Shown here: positions 1 to 11,532 of the stretch, piece after piece | Layout of the letters: the number at the start of each line of letters is the position of its first letter | Position numbering within the stretch: position 1 is the first letter of the stretch | Assembly (NCBI GenBank): GCA_023614405.1 | Contig: CM042685.1 | Location: 235,145,661-235,209,660, forward strand | Reading direction: 5' to 3' | Source: Avena insularis | Taxonomy: Eukaryota; Streptophyta; Magnoliopsida; Poales; Poaceae | DNA length: 64,000 bases | Position numbers and translations under genes: made by a program | Notes under the pieces: model-generated | Databases searched by the model: none | The model's input: only the letters and a program-made list of their open reading frames with translations | Told to the model about the DNA's origin: nothing

Positions 1-2374
1 GAGTTTAAAACAAAACATTTTCCAAAAGATTTCTTCCAAAACCATTTTTAATAAATAAACCACATTTCTATTTGACTAGAAAAGGTTTTAAATCAAAGAA
101 TCATTATTTTGTTTCACCAAATTCATTTTTGAATCCACAAAGTGTTTCCTAATGTTAGTAGGTTCAAATCACACCATTTTCCAAAGATTTTATCCCCAAA
201 TTCATTTTTAAACAATTTTTACATCCTTAACAAGCATACAAATGTTTCTGCAAAAACAACCATTTTACCAGAGGCTTTTTATTAAACAAAAGGCATGGTT
301 GGCTAGGGCTTGTCTTGCTGATTCCATTGGTATAAAATTTGTAATTTTTGGATGTGTGGTTTCAAAGTTACAGGGTTTTCAAAATGGCATCTAAATCTGA
401 TTTCAAATTCTATTTTAAATCGTCTGGTGCCACGTGTCCTATTCTCATTCGTCGGTACCGCTTCACTCGGATCGGCTATTCTGGCGCGTTGGATCAAGTT
501 GAATCATGCGGCTCAGAAGCGTGCGTACCCATTCACTTTTCTATCCTATCCACCAGATCGAGATCGGACGGCCGCTGTGAGCTCGACCCTGAACGAGCGG
601 CGCTGCGGCGATGGCTGGCGGCGGAGCGGCCAGACGGTGGCGGCGCCGGCGATACAGGAAGCAAGGGTGGCTAGGTAGGTACTCACAGCGTTCGCAGAGG
701 CCTGGGGAAGCTCAAGGTGATGCCGTCTTGTCGAGGGGCGCACTGGAGTGGGCTTGATTGCTCGCCGGAGATGAGCTGGGCCTCGGGCGGCTCTGGAGGT
801 CGTCGAGGGCGAGGATAGGGGCACCCTAGGACGAAAGGGAGACACCGTTAGGTTCGCAAGAGCATGGCGATCATCATCGTGTCCACGGGGAAGAGAGGGG
901 AGGTCTGGTTTACCTGGGAGACGTCGCCGCAGTTGAAGAAAAACGGCTCGGTGGCTCGGTGTCGAGCTTGAGAGCTCGTCTTGGTGAGCGATGCCCAAAG
1001 GTGCGCCAGGGCTTGGGGTGTATGCGAGTGTGGTCAAGGAGACGAGGGATGGCAAGACACAGCCGGAATCGTGGGAAAAGCTCGTCGGTGGTAGTGAGGT
1101 TCAGAGAAGAATCAGGACGGCCTGGTGGCATGCTAATGCGGGGTGACAGAGGGGAAATGGAGAGGAGAGGTACGCGTTTAAGCTTGCGTGATCAAAGCGA
1201 GTAAATGTGGTCGCATTAAGACGAATTAAGCCTGAGGAATCAACGGCAGGAGCGGGGAAGAACAGGTCATTGGTGAGGACGATGAGCAGAGGGGTGGGGC
1301 CGGTGGTCGGTGAGAAAAGGAGTGAGGGGAGGTCCATTAAACCTGTCTTGGTCGATGAAGTTGGTGCCAAGCGTTTTCGTCGGGAGGGGGAGCTGGGCTG
1401 GTTTGCTGGGCCTAGTTGGGCTGCTGGGTTGGGTCGACCACATTCTATTTTTTTCTGTCTGAAACCTTTTTCTTTTTCCCAAATCAATTTCTGTTTTGAA
1501 TTTCAATCAACTATTCAAACATTCACACAATTCAACAATCACTAAACTTTGTATTCTGTTAGTTCTGTTTTAACCACACAAAACCAAAGTCCAATACTAA
1601 AATAATATTTTTATTTTAGAGTCCATTTATAATTAAATAAAATGGACACTAGTTAATAAATCAAATGGGTTTTTATTTATTGTAAAACTCCATTTGAAAT
1701 CTAAATATTTTCAAAACCAAATCAGTAGGTTTTATTTGAAAATAGAAGATATTTGGAAAACTTGTTTAAAATAAAATAACATTTTATTTTAGGGTCCATT
1801 AATCATTAAAAATGGACCTTAGTTATTAAATCAAATAGGATTTGTTTTATTAAAATATTTATTTTGAAATCTAAAATAAAACCAAAACACTTCAGTAGGT
1901 TTTATTGAAGGAAATAAAATACTTAGAAAACTTATTTAAAATAAATAAATAAGTTTTAGTGTTTATTTAAAATGGGAAAAGCCTTTACTTAAATAAAATT
2001 GGATATTAAATCCTTATTATTTTATTTAAATAAACCTTTACTATTTTTAATCAAAACAAAACATTTTATTTCAAAATATTGGCCAAGGTTTAATTTGGCT
2101 TTATAAAATAATCTTTATTTATAAATTTATTCTTTTTCATTTGAAAACCAAATCTTTTTATTAAAAGATCCAAAATAGTAGTTTCACTTATTCAAAATAT
2201 TTTCTATATTAATTGTTTAACTTTTCAAATCCCTTTAGGATTTGTTTGATCAAAAGGGTTTGAAGATTTCCAATTGGAATCAAAAAGTTTCTTCTCACCC
2301 TGAAAATCAACAAAGTTTTATTTTATTCAATTATTTTTCACATTACAAGATTTGGAAAATCTTGGGATGTGACA
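1..2374 (-). mobile_element. LTR of a minus-oriented LTR retrotransposon, cut by the window edge
   Basis: The right edge reads, on the minus strand, TGTCACATCCCAAG, the usual 5' start of a class of grass Gypsy LTRs. The adjoining base to the right starts coding sequence of a different element, so 2374 is taken as the insertion edge. Composition changes inside it: AT-rich at 1-430 and 1500-2374, GC-rich at 430-1440. No protein is recognisable; the short frames in the GC-rich block are overlapping on both strands and look incidental. The left end and its target duplication lie outside the window, so whether all of it is LTR is not proven. Confidence 0.55.
1621..1968. repeat. Two imperfect 173-bp tandem copies in AT-rich LTR
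   Basis: GTCCATT followed by an A/T run and AATGGAC starts at 1621 and again at 1794, and the text that follows (AAATCAAATGGG / AAATCAAATAGG, then CAGTAGGTTTTATT) also recurs with the same spacing. A third, more diverged copy may start near 1968. Confidence 0.6.
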
Positions 2375-3361
2375 GATGTTGAGGTTGTGCGTCCAACCAC
2401 TCAGACTAGTCATCAGAGGGCTGCTGCTGCTCGTCGTGATGCTGCTGCTGAAGGGAAGAGGCCTGCTCTTTCTCAGAAGGCCACTGCTGCTGGGCCAGAC
2501 ATGACCAAAGCCAAGATCTCCAAATGGTCTCTGAAAGCTCACTCTGCATTCAGGCGTACGGATCCCTACCTCGTGGCTCGTGACCATCTTTGCTTGGACC
2601 CTCACTTCCACAACTACCATCAGGAACAAATATTTGCTGAAATCTATGCCACGAAGAAGAAGTTCGTGGTTGCCCCTCAAAAGTGCATCGATGTGACTCA
2701 CATGGAAGAGAAGCATGCATACTTTGGCGAGGCTCTTGATATTTGCCAGAAGTTTGGGCTGATTCCCCTCATGGAGCACCGTCAGAACTTTGATGTGAAT
2801 GTTATTGCTCAGTTTTACTCAACTCTGTTTATTCACATGCAGTCCTCTACTAAAGGTGTGTTGAAGTGGATGACTAGGGGAGTGTTTCTTACCGCCACTT
2901 GGTCTGATTTTGCTGAGCTTCTTGGCTATCCCCTTCAGCCAGGCCGCAGGGAAAATGGTTGGCATGTTCACAGTCCCGAAGCTGCTGATCCTAAGGTCCT
3001 GGAGCCTCTCTACATTGAAGGGTGGGGAACTGTTGGGTTTGTGAATCATCTGCTGCCAGTTTTTGACATCATGCGCAGGGTGTACTTGAACACCATCTCT
3101 CCCAAGGCTGGTAACTTTGATCAGTTCCATGGCTATCAGGTTGACCTCATGCATCAGACTTATCTTCGCCGTGACACTGACAGGTCAATGGATGTTATGC
3201 ACTTCATCTACTCAGAGATGGGCAAGCTATTATTGAAAAGCGCTCCTACATATATGCTCCCTTCATTCAGACTCTCATCAATCACAAGTGGCTTGAGACG
3301 ACTGGCACTCGCTTTCCTGAAGACAACATCACCATTCACGAGGAGAAGAAGCTGCGTGTGA
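2375..3361 (+). pseudogene. 5'-truncated gag-like ORF of LTR element E1
   Basis: An open frame of about 329 residues without recognised catalytic domains. It resembles the long plant retrotransposon ORF with a basic, alanine-rich N-terminus followed by a globular region (motifs FAELLGYPL, VYLNTISPK, DVMHFIYSE). It has no natural start here: the frame runs straight out of the LTR that ends at 2374, so the true start was separated by that insertion. The frame stops at 3359-3361 by a shift, and the expected C-terminal tail continues in other frames. It is most likely the gag-type protein of a non-autonomous or pol-less element. The family assignment is by general resemblance, not by a motif. Confidence 0.55.
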
Positions 3362-3793
3362 GTAAGCACCAAAAGCCTCGTTCTCAAGAAGAAAAGGAAG
3401 CGGAACTCTAGAAGGCCCGAGATGAAGCTAGTGGTCCCTCCTCTGATCCTAGGGGCTCTAGTGCTGGTGGTCCTTCTCTCCAAAGGCAGACGTCTTGGGC
3501 AAAGAAGCTGCTTGGGAAGGTGAAGAAGACTTTCTGATTTCTGCAGGACCGCGAGTATCAGGCCTATGTAGATCAACGTCACAATGTTCAGCGCCAGAAG
3601 GCCACATGACAGCTCTCAACATTCCTAGCTCACCGGTCACTATCTCTGTCACTCTTCCCAAGGATGATTGGATTCGCGACAACTACCACTGGTCCGAGGA
3701 TGAGTCTGAGGAGGAGGTCACTGGTCCGTCGCCTGAGTGGGGTCCTTGGGTCCCTGAGTCTGCTCCTCCTCCCTTTCATGGCTGGGACGATTA
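3362..3793 (+). pseudogene. Frameshifted C-terminal remainder of the E1 gag-like ORF
   Basis: After the stop at 3361 similar coding text continues in other frames, with an in-frame TAG near 3410. The last part, 3495-3793, ends in an acidic stretch (DESEEEV) and a proline-tryptophan-rich tail (WGPWVPES). It is directly followed by the noncoding 3' part of E1. This is best read as the end of the same protein. Confidence 0.4.
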
Positions 3794-4359
3794 GATTGAT
3801 CTTTTCTTCCTTTTTGGTGTCTTGATGCCAAAGGGGGAGAAAGATGTCTATTAGGTTGTCTACAGGATTTGCATGGGTTGAGCGTGAGCCTGTTCTTGCC
3901 TTTTATCTTTTCTTGCTCGCGAACTCTCTAGTTTATTTGTGTGCTTGTGGACCTTTTATGTCTATGAACTTATGTGTGCTTGTGGACCATGTTATGTTTG
4001 AGACTATGTGGTATCTTTGTGGTATCTTATGCAATGCCGTGCTTGTGGTATCTTGTTGTCATCTTATGACCATATGCATATGGTGGTGGAGCCTCATAGC
4101 TCTTACTGTTATTATTATTCCTTTTGTCTCCACCACATTTGGTTGGTGTCTGGTATGATCTCTATCCTTTCTTGTACCTTGCACTTGTGCTATCTTTGCA
4201 ATTGGTAGGGGGAGCCTCCTTGAATGTGTGCCAGTCTTGTCCTTAGAGTTTTTCTCTACCTTGCACACATACAGGGGAGCTTGTCCCGTCCATTGCAAAG
4301 GTTGCTTTGATTCTATGCAAATCTTTGGGATTGTCATCTAACACCAAAAGGGGGGAGAT
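3794..4359 (+). other. E1 3' untranslated region and polypurine tract
   Basis: No gene is seen. The stretch is T-rich and ends in the polypurine tract AAAAGGGGGGAGA (4346-4358), immediately before the TGAAATGAC that starts the 3' LTR. A second purine run, AAAGGGGGAGAAAG, lies at 3831-3844 directly after the ORF remnant. Confidence 0.65.
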
Positions 4360-4690
4360 TGAAATGACTATATCTTTCCATGTTGTTTTTGGTGTTAATG
4401 ATAATCCCATTTGTGTTTTAATTGTGCACTTGAGTTTCAGGGGAAACGTTGTTGATGTCTCCTTCAAATGTGGTGGATGCTCTCTTGGGATCTCATGAAG
4501 ACGGTGGCCTTTTAGTTTTCTCCTAGTTTCTCTCCGGTTGTTGTTTTTAGGTCACCGTACTATTAAGAGGGGGTCCATCTTGGAAGGCTATGGGAAATCA
4601 CTTGTTCTTGCACAAACCTATATGCACCGCCACAGCCATCCTACTATACCGTGAGAGAGTGTGTTTCTGTTCCATTGGAGCCTTCTATGT

Positions 4691-5165
4691 CTCACCGGAA
4701 CTTCCGGCCTAGCGCCGGAAGTTCCGCTCAGGCCTTTTTCTGCGGGTTGATCTGAGCAATGTTCCGATCGTAGTTCCGCCCCAAGTTCCGCTGGTGAATC
4801 GGTAACCTACTGTATGAGTGTTCTATTTGCCGGAACTTGGGCTAGAACTTGCATCGGAACTTGCCCTGACAGAAAGTCCTGAGCGGAACTTCCGCCTAGA
4901 CGCCGGAACTTCCGCCCAGATTCGGCTCGTGACCTAGAACTTCCGCCCCTAGTTCCGCTCCAAGTTCCGCTGAAGGGTCAGTAACCTTCTGTTTGAAGTG
5001 TTCTATTTGCCGGAACTTGGGTCGGAACTTGCATCGGAAGTTCACCGAAACTTCCGGTCTGTTTTGACCGGAACTTCAGGTTGAGCTTTTGGAGCGGGCG
5101 TCAACGGTCTGATGACCGTTGGAGCCAGTCTGGGCGGAACTTCCGGCTTCTCACCGGAACTTCCG
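4691..5165. repeat. Array of CGGAACTTCCGG-type palindromes in E1 U3
   Basis: By eye about nineteen copies or half copies of CGGAACTT / AAGTTCCG occur, several as full palindromes (ACCGGAACTTCCGGT, GCCGGAAGTTCCGC). Spacing is irregular. The array stops about 40 bp before the LTR TATA box, where an enhancer would lie. Confidence 0.85.
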
Positions 5166-5206
5166 GTGAGGTCGCGGGGCCCGAAACGGTTCAGTGCGGG
5201 GGGACC

Positions 5207-5214
5207 TATTTAAG
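5207..5214 (+). promoter_or_regulatory. TATA box of the E1 LTR
   Basis: TATTTAAG in CCTATTTAAGGC, followed by a pyrimidine-rich stretch (CTCTCTTCTTCCTCCC) typical of an LTR transcription start. Confidence 0.5.
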
Positions 5215-5546
5215 GCACCTCTCTTCTTCCTCCCATTCTCTCTCGAATTTTTCTCTCTCCTCCATTAATGCTTGAGCTTCACCTCACTAGATCTCTCTCT
5301 CTAGCCACTCAAATGACTTGATATTTTGAGAGGTGAGGGAGGTGACCTAGATCTACACTTCCACCAAAGAAGATTTGATTTCCCCCACCCATCCTTTGTG
5401 GATCTTGTTGCTCTTGGGTTTCTTGAAACCCTGGACGGTGTAGGGCATCCTCGGAGCTAAGGCTTGTGTTGTAAAGCTTCGAGGGGTCGTTGAGGGCCTC
5501 CAATTGAGTTGTGGAGCCTCCCCTCAACCTTGGTGTAAAGGTTTCG

Positions 5547-5551
5547 GTTGG
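5547..5551. repeat. Left target-site duplication GTTGG of the Tat-type element
   Basis: GTTGG directly precedes the left LTR and matches GTTGG at 18383-18387 after the right LTR. Confidence 0.9.
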
Positions 5552-6053
5552 TGACGAGGTTTGATCTCGTCAATGCCCATTGTTATGGACTTGGGTTTTG
5601 GAGAAGATGGGGATGCTGGAGATCGCGGAACGATTAGCAAACAAGCAACAAGGGACACGAGGTTTACCCAAGTTCAGGCCCCCGGAGGGAAAACCCTACT
5701 CCTGCTTGTCTGCTCTTGATTACGGCGGAACCGGTGATTACAGGGCTGCGCCGATGCAATCTGGGGTGGAGGTGCGTATGCGAAAGTATGAGAGAGATAG
5801 AGATCTAGGTCGTGCCCTCCTGGCCTTTATGTAGACTTAGGCAGGTCCCAGGCACAAATCTAGTCGGTTACAGGTTCTAGGGTTTACCCCTTTGAATTTC
5901 CTATCTACTCTAGTCTTGCTCTCCAAGGAACCGAAGGCGTCATGGGCCTTGGCCACCGAAAATCTTCATGGGCCGGCATATATTTGCCATGGGCCTTCCT
6001 TGGGCTAGACTAGGTATGCTGAGGTCGTGTATCCGCGGGGTATAACCATGTCA
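5552..6053 (-). repeat. 3' LTR (left) of the Tat-type element
   Basis: A 502-bp LTR that reads TGACGAGG...CCATGTCA on the plus strand. By hand count it differs from the right LTR at about 19-20 positions plus one 4-bp indel, about 4 percent. The TATA-like site of the partner reads TATGTA here, so it is damaged. Confidence 0.9.
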
Positions 6054-6067
6054 GTAGCCCCCGAGTG
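6054..6067 (-). other. Polypurine tract of the Tat-type element
   Basis: On the minus strand the sequence next to the left LTR reads CACTCGGGGGCTAC and then TG. This is the common polypurine tract of grass Gypsy elements, which primes plus-strand DNA synthesis. Confidence 0.75.
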
Positions 6068-6900
6068 TTCAGTCGAATCGTAGATTCGGCTGAGGACTCT
6101 TCAATCCTTCGGGTGCAACTCTGTCTTTCAAGAGAATGTGTAGGGATTGTTTATGCGTGTGCCTGACTCTCCCGACGGATCAGGGTCATTTAACTATCTT
6201 AGGACAAAACAACACGATCTTCTTCAGGTTCGAGTCCCTCGACTCGAACCTGAAACATATGCTGGCGTAATTCGACTCAGGCCGCAGAGGACTTACAGGA
6301 GTGGAATTCCAGTGAATTTAATTGATGTACCCAACGCGTTCGTCGGGATTTTTCATCGCGCCTGTTGGCACGGGTTTATACTAGCAGAGCGCAGTCATGT
6401 GCGTTACCAGGCCATCAGATGATATTTGTAGGTCTTATCTTTGCGTCGCAGACACATCATCCGATTTTTATCACCGCGGAGGTGTTTCGGGTAGCCAAGG
6501 AGAATGCTACTCACTTAGCGTTTAATTGGGGCAGAGTTGCCGAAAAGTTTTTGCGTACTGATCCGAAGGATCGCAGTCGAAATTTTATAGGGTGCGCGAC
6601 CAGCGCTCCCTATGGGAGTAACCGAGTGTCCGTTCGAGTCGTAGACTCGGCAGACTTTAATTCAGCCGTTGTTCAAAGGTCAGGTCCAGGGACACAAATT
6701 TTTTCGGATGCTTAAATCCATCCTCCCTATGGGAGTAGCCCACGAGTCCGTAGTGGAGTCGTAGACTCAACGTAGTACTCGAAGAAACAGTTCAGTGCTG
6801 TAACGTGTTGTTCAATTCTCGGGTGCGCGGCCAGCGCTCCTGATAGGAGTAGTCCTCGAGTAATTAGTCGAATCGTAGATTCGAGTGAGTACTCTTAGCT
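6054..6900. repeat. Degenerate repeats of the polypurine-tract region
   Basis: A block of the form GGGAGTAGCCC..CGAGTG...TCGAATCGTAGATTCG appears at about 6050-6110, 6610-6655, 6725-6780 and 6840-6895. Each copy ends in the near-palindrome TCGAATCGTAGATTCG or a variant. The rest of 6054-7190 holds no gene that can be recognised. Confidence 0.65.
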
Positions 6901-7195
6901 TTGAAGCCGAAGAAATTGTGACTGTTGTAGTATAGCTTTTGATGACATCAGTGCTGACGATCGATGACCTCAAGCGTCTGCTGCGCCAGAGATGACTTGA
7001 CTGGACGAACATGGGTCTGACCTTGAATTGACCGGTCACACGCGGCATGGAGATAATTATGGTGTCGCCTCGATTTCCACGCGTAGTGGGCGATGTGTTA
7101 GCGACGGTTCGTTGCGATGCTGACACGTGTATGGCCAGATCCTGCCGTTGGCGTTAGGTCTTCTCGATGGACGGTTGTCGCGCATCGTCTTCGTC

Positions 7196-7203
7196 TTTAT
7201 AAT
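7196..7203 (+). promoter_or_regulatory. TATA-like box of the antisense gene
   Basis: TTTATAATC lies about 150 bp before the plus-strand ATG at 7354. Placement and direction fit a promoter for the antisense gene, but nothing else confirms it. Confidence 0.35.
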
Positions 7204-7353
7204 CATTGGGGGAAAACATTAGTCTGTTTTCATCGCAGCCATTCTTGTTTCACTGCTCCCTTGTTCTCTGAGAGTTTTTGCTGCGCGCTGGAATAACCTC
7301 GGACATTTCCTTCTTCCATCCTACGTTCTCACTGCCGGCGCCGCCGTACCGTA

Positions 7354-10219
7354 ATGGGGAAGCCGAAGAAGTCCTCCTCTGCGGTTGGTACTAGCGCTAC
7401 TGGAGGGAAGAAGAGTGTTGCCGCTACCCGTGTCACCGATGGTGGCTGGCGGCGATCGGAGACACGGGAGATTGATCTCCGCAAGCTTCGTGAGCGGGGC
7501 TTGATCCCGCAGGATAGGGAGGTCGTAAAACTCCCAGGCAACGAGGTAATCCCCCGTCCTCCCGCTGGGTTTCGGGTTATGTTCCTCGCCTTTGTTCTTC
7601 GCGGCTTTTCCTTCCCAGTCCACGACTTCCTTCGTGGACTGCTTTTTCTTTACGGCGTCCAACTGCATCATCTTTCCCCCAATTCTCTTCTTCACATTGC
7701 TTGTTTTATCACTTTCTGCGAGTGCTGGCTTGGTATCGAGCCGCACTTTGGCCTCTTCCGGAAACTCTATTCCATGAAGAGGCAATCTGGTTTGGATGGT
7801 GTTTATCCCATTGGGGGTTGCATCATCTCCCTCAAACCCAATCTGCTTTTATTTTCTTTTTCCATGTCCGAATCTGTCCAGTACTAGCGGAGGCGATGGT
7901 TTTATATCCGCGACTCCACAGTGGCTGGGCAGGATTTTGGTCTTGCTCCTTTCGACCCCTCCCAAAAGATCGAGCCGAAGAGGTCCTAGAAAAACCAGAT
8001 CTTGGATGGCGAGGTAGCGGAGATAGAGGCTCTCTATCGTCGAGTGGAGGATCTCCAGCTGATTCCGGAGAAGGAAGTGAATGGTGTGGATATCATCCGC
8101 ACTTTTCTTGAGCGTCGGGTGCAGCCACTCCAAGCTAGGGCACACCCGATGTTCCTTTATGCTGGCCGTCGTGATCCGACTAGGGTTTCGGCTGAGAAAT
8201 TCTCCAAGGGAGATCTCGACGGGGCCCTTCGTTCGCTGCTGAAGACCAAGGCTAGAGAGGATATCGCAGGGAAGTCGCTGACTTCTCCATTTTCTACTTC
8301 GCTTCCTGTTCCACGGGTGTAGATCCGTGCGCGTAGCGCTATTTTCGACTGCATTGTATTTGCACTTGTTTGCTAACAAATTTTCTTCTCTTGTGCAGGA
8401 CTTCAAAGTGTCGGGCATGTCGCCTCCATTACCCGAAGTATTCCCGGATGCTCCGGATAATAAGGTGGTGGATTCCATGTCCAAGCTGCCATCGGCGTGA
8501 TCTCCGACTAAAGAGGCCAACGAGTCGAGCGAGGACCACACTCGCAAGAGGACACAGAGCTCCAGCGAGTCTTCAGATGCCTCGACTCCTCCGACTCCTA
8601 GGAATCTGATGTGGCTTGAACGTCACAGTGATGGGCATGGAGGCTCTTCCTCTCCGATTCCTGCCGTTCCCGTGCGGGCTGTGGCACCGCACCCGCTGGC
8701 GAAGCGGAATAAGGAAGAAAAGGAGGAAGAGAAGAAGGAAGAGAAGAAAGAGGAGAAGAAAGTCCGGAGGACCCCTCCTGTCTTCGACCTGAGCGAGCTT
8801 GACTCGTAAATTTCCTTAGTCATGCACTGCTTTTCCTTGCCTGTTTACTTTGTACTTGTGCTAATTTGTCCTTGTGCAGCCACTCCTCCAACGACTCCTC
8901 TAGTGATGGTGCTCGGGAGATGATGGGGGAGTCGAAAATCGCGTTTCCTCCTCCTCAGACGGTGGCTACCTCTGAAGGCGGTGCTCCAGACCCTTCTCCG
9001 CAGGAGGTTCGGGTCGTTGCGCCTCAGAAGGCTGCAAGCGGACCTTCGGAGTCGCCGTTGGATCATGTGAGTAGTTCTTCCTCCTGCCACGGGGAAAGCC
9101 CCCGAGCATCTGTAAAGGACTTTTTTTGTTTGTTCCTCCTTCGGGTCTCGGGGGGAGCCCCCGAGCGTTTTCGTGTGTGTAGTTTGCTTATGCTCTTTCT
9201 TTTGGGCGTAGCCCCAGAGTCCTTCTCTTGACTAGTAGGTCTTTTTCCTGCTGCCTTTTGTGCAGGATGCCAAACGACTGGTGCAGCAGCACCTGGCGCT
9301 GGAGGCCAGCCTCAAACAGCTTCAAGGTACTTTTATGCCTTGGTCTTTGCTTCTTCTTGTATTCTTGTCCTGTTATCCGGCGTTTGTATTATTTGAATGC
9401 AGAGGAGCACAACACCTCCCTTCGTGAGATTGATGCTCTCAAAAAGATCCTCGGTCAAGCAGAAAATAAGGCCGAGGTCGCCGTTGGTGCGAAGGAGCGC
9501 CTCGAGCTGGAGCTGGCTACTGCGGCCAAGGCTAAGGAGCGCCTGCAGCGGGAGGCCACGGACCGTGAGGAGCAGCTTGCCGCCGCCACGGCTTCATGCG
9601 AGAGAGAGGTGGCCGGCAAGCTTATGGCGGCTGCCAAGGCTGTTTCGGGTGAGTATCTTTACCTTCCTCTTTTGATTTCCTTGTATTTCTTTTGCGGTGT
9701 TGTTGTTCATTCTTCTTCCTTGTTGTTTTAGATGCCGCAGGCATCGAGTTTGATCGCGATGCTCTGGAGCACGAGAGTGCTTTGGATGATGCTGCTGCGG
9801 CGGTTGAAGATTGCTGCAGTAGCGTCGTCAACTCGCATGCCAAGGCCAAGGAGGTCCTTGGGCGCTTCTACAAGGAGCTTGTCCCCAAGGGCGCGACCCT
9901 TGATGATGTTGATGCTCTGGCGGAGGCACTGTCAGCCGAAGCACCTGCGGCATATAAGCGCAAGCAGAAAGGCATCGGCGCATCCGTCGGGCTGGCAATG
10001 GCCTTGGCGGCTGGAGCAGAGCTGGACCTTCCCCAGGTCACCTCCCGGATGCCAACGACTGCTGATGGATCCGAGGTAGCCTTCGCTACCTATGCTGATC
10101 GCTGTAAGCGTTATGGGCCGAAGCTGATTGATCTGCTGGCCGAGTACGCGCTACGGCAGCAGGGGGAAGCCAAGGTGAGGCAATCCGGCTCCGAGGCTAC
10201 TCAGGGTGCCGCATTTTAG
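7354..10219 (+). pseudogene. Antisense intron-containing gene, Transposase_28-like N-terminus
   Basis: It starts at ATG 7354 (MGKPKKSS). Residues 40-175 match the putative gypsy type transposon family (motifs LRERGLIPQ, FPVHDFLRGLL, ITFCECWLGIEPHF, IGGCIISLKP), followed by WFYIRDS and a region ending RRVQPLQARAHPMFLYAGRRDP. In-frame TAG stops at 7885-7887 and 7987-7989 sit where tryptophan is expected, and a TGA follows near 8498. Introns with good borders are readable: GT near 8317 to AG 8399, 8806-8878, 9067-9264, 9327-9402 and about 9647-9731. Later exons join in frame and give a serine/lysine-rich linker (EEKKEEKK) and long coiled coils (KERLELELATAAKAKERLQ). The end is TAG 10217-10219, and 10220-10380 looks like a 3' UTR. 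Its role in the element is unknown. Confidence 0.75.
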
Positions 10220-10388
10220 GCGATGTAGCTGTAGGATAGTTGCAGTCTCTTTTGTTGTAATTATTTTGATGAAAAAAATCCTTGTGCCACGTAGTGGCTT
10301 TTGATGCACTTAATGAATTTGTTGAGTTATGTGCTCCTTCGTCTGCGTGTTCGTGTCTTTGCCTTTCTGTTGATCTAGGGTCCTTCGT

Positions 10389-11184
10389 GTGCTGATCCCG
10401 TTGACACCTCGCCTGCAGCGGCTGCGGCCATCATTGGATGATTCGTCGCAGCTTGCGTTTCTTCCAGACCGTGTTCATAGTCTCGAGAAAGAGTTGCTGG
10501 GGGTGCGTGGCCATGCTGACGTTTGGAAGTCCAAGGCAGATCGAGGTGCTGCCAGAGAGGAGTACTTGATGGCGGAATTGCTTCGATTATCCGAGCATCT
10601 TCAATGTAAGTATTTCGAGTTGTTGCCCATTTCTTCGTATGCGCCTGCTGGCATTGCATCTTACTTTTGTGCAAGTATTGCAGGTGCTAACCTTGCTCCA
10701 AGGGAGGAGAAGGAGCATGTTGCTGTTCGGGTCAATTGCTTGACTCAACAGGACATGGAAGCCGGTGGGTTCTTCTAGATGGATCGTGACCGTGCCATGG
10801 TCCTTGCGACGGTGCAAGATCGTGTTCACCAAGTATCGGGGGTGCTTCGTCAGGTGCAGACTTCACTCGCGTCGGTTCTGCATGTGATGTTTCCGCTGGA
10901 TGCTGCACCGTCAACCCTCTGGTCTTTTGTTGAAGTTCCGGAACATGCATTATGTAAAGGAATTGGTGCGGCATCAGCTCGTCGCAGGGGTGAAGGCTGC
11001 GCTATCCCTTGTGAGGTTGCATCGCCTTGATGTGGATATGTCCGCTGTAGCGGCTGGGCCGCCCCTTCGGCCGGTTGGTGGTGTGTGGGATATGCGTCCG
11101 CATTATGCGGCTGTAAGGCAGTATGCCGAAGAGATCGTAGATCTGTTTGAGCAGCGTGCTCAGATTATTCTTCAGAGTAGGTAG
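10389..11184 (+). pseudogene. Second antisense coiled-coil segment, spliced
   Basis: After a 3'-UTR-like gap a further plus-strand reading continues: FLPDRVHSLEKELLGVRGHADVW, donor GTAAGT near 10606, acceptor TTGCAG near 10683, then ANLAPREEKEHVAVRVN and, after another donor near 10766, VQDRVHQVSGVLRQVQ. The last part (LVRHQLVAGVKAALSLVRLHRLD... to the stop at 11184) resembles the C-terminal part of other grass proteins of this family. It is followed by a 3'-UTR-like tail with TGTAAAATTTGTATAT. It may be the true C-terminus of the gene at 7354, or a duplicated second copy of it. Confidence 0.5.
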
Positions 11185-11532
11185 TACCTGTAAAAGAGAT
11201 AGATGTAAAATTTGTATATATTTTACTGGGCGTGTTTTTCCCTTTGTTATAAAGGTTTGGTTGTTGTTTGAGCACGTAGTGCTTTGTTCGCATACGTGTC
11301 CTTTTCGTTAGCCTGACGTGGTCAGCTACTCAGGTGTACACGTGTTATCCTCAGTCGACGAAATTGTGAGGTGGGGGGAGCCCCCGAGTGCGTTTGTAGC
11401 ATGGAGTAAAAGTGCGAATAGAAAATTTTTGGGGCGAGACACTTAGCTTTATTTATATCGTAATGGAGGAGGTACATTGTTCGGCTGGGTAGCCTTGGCT
11501 GAATAGCCTTATTGAAAGTAAGGGGTAGGTAG
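11185..11532. other. Gap between the convergent antisense gene and pol
   Basis: About 350 bp without a gene. It holds the tail of the plus-strand unit and the 3' side of minus-strand pol, and one AGCCCCCGAG motif near 11378 like that at the polypurine tract. The two transcription units converge here. Confidence 0.6.

Larger units (their letters stand above)
4360..5551 (+). mobile_element. E1 3' LTR, left part (split by the Tat-type insertion)
   Basis: It starts TGAAATGAC right after a polypurine tract. It continues at 18388 after a 12.8 kb insertion and ends ACTTTCA at 18765, giving an LTR of about 1.57 kb with TGAAA/TTTCA-type ends. The putative U3 holds a palindrome-rich array (4691-5165) and then a TATA box. 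Confidence 0.75.

Noticed and set aside
546..1545. Long overlapping frames on both strands (up to 169 residues)
   Set aside because: They lie in the GC-rich part of an LTR, overlap in several frames, are rich in R/S/P and show no motif or start context.
7849..8547. Minus-strand frame of 232 residues opposite the antisense gene
   Set aside because: The plus-strand reading has family motifs and splice borders; the minus-strand reading has neither.
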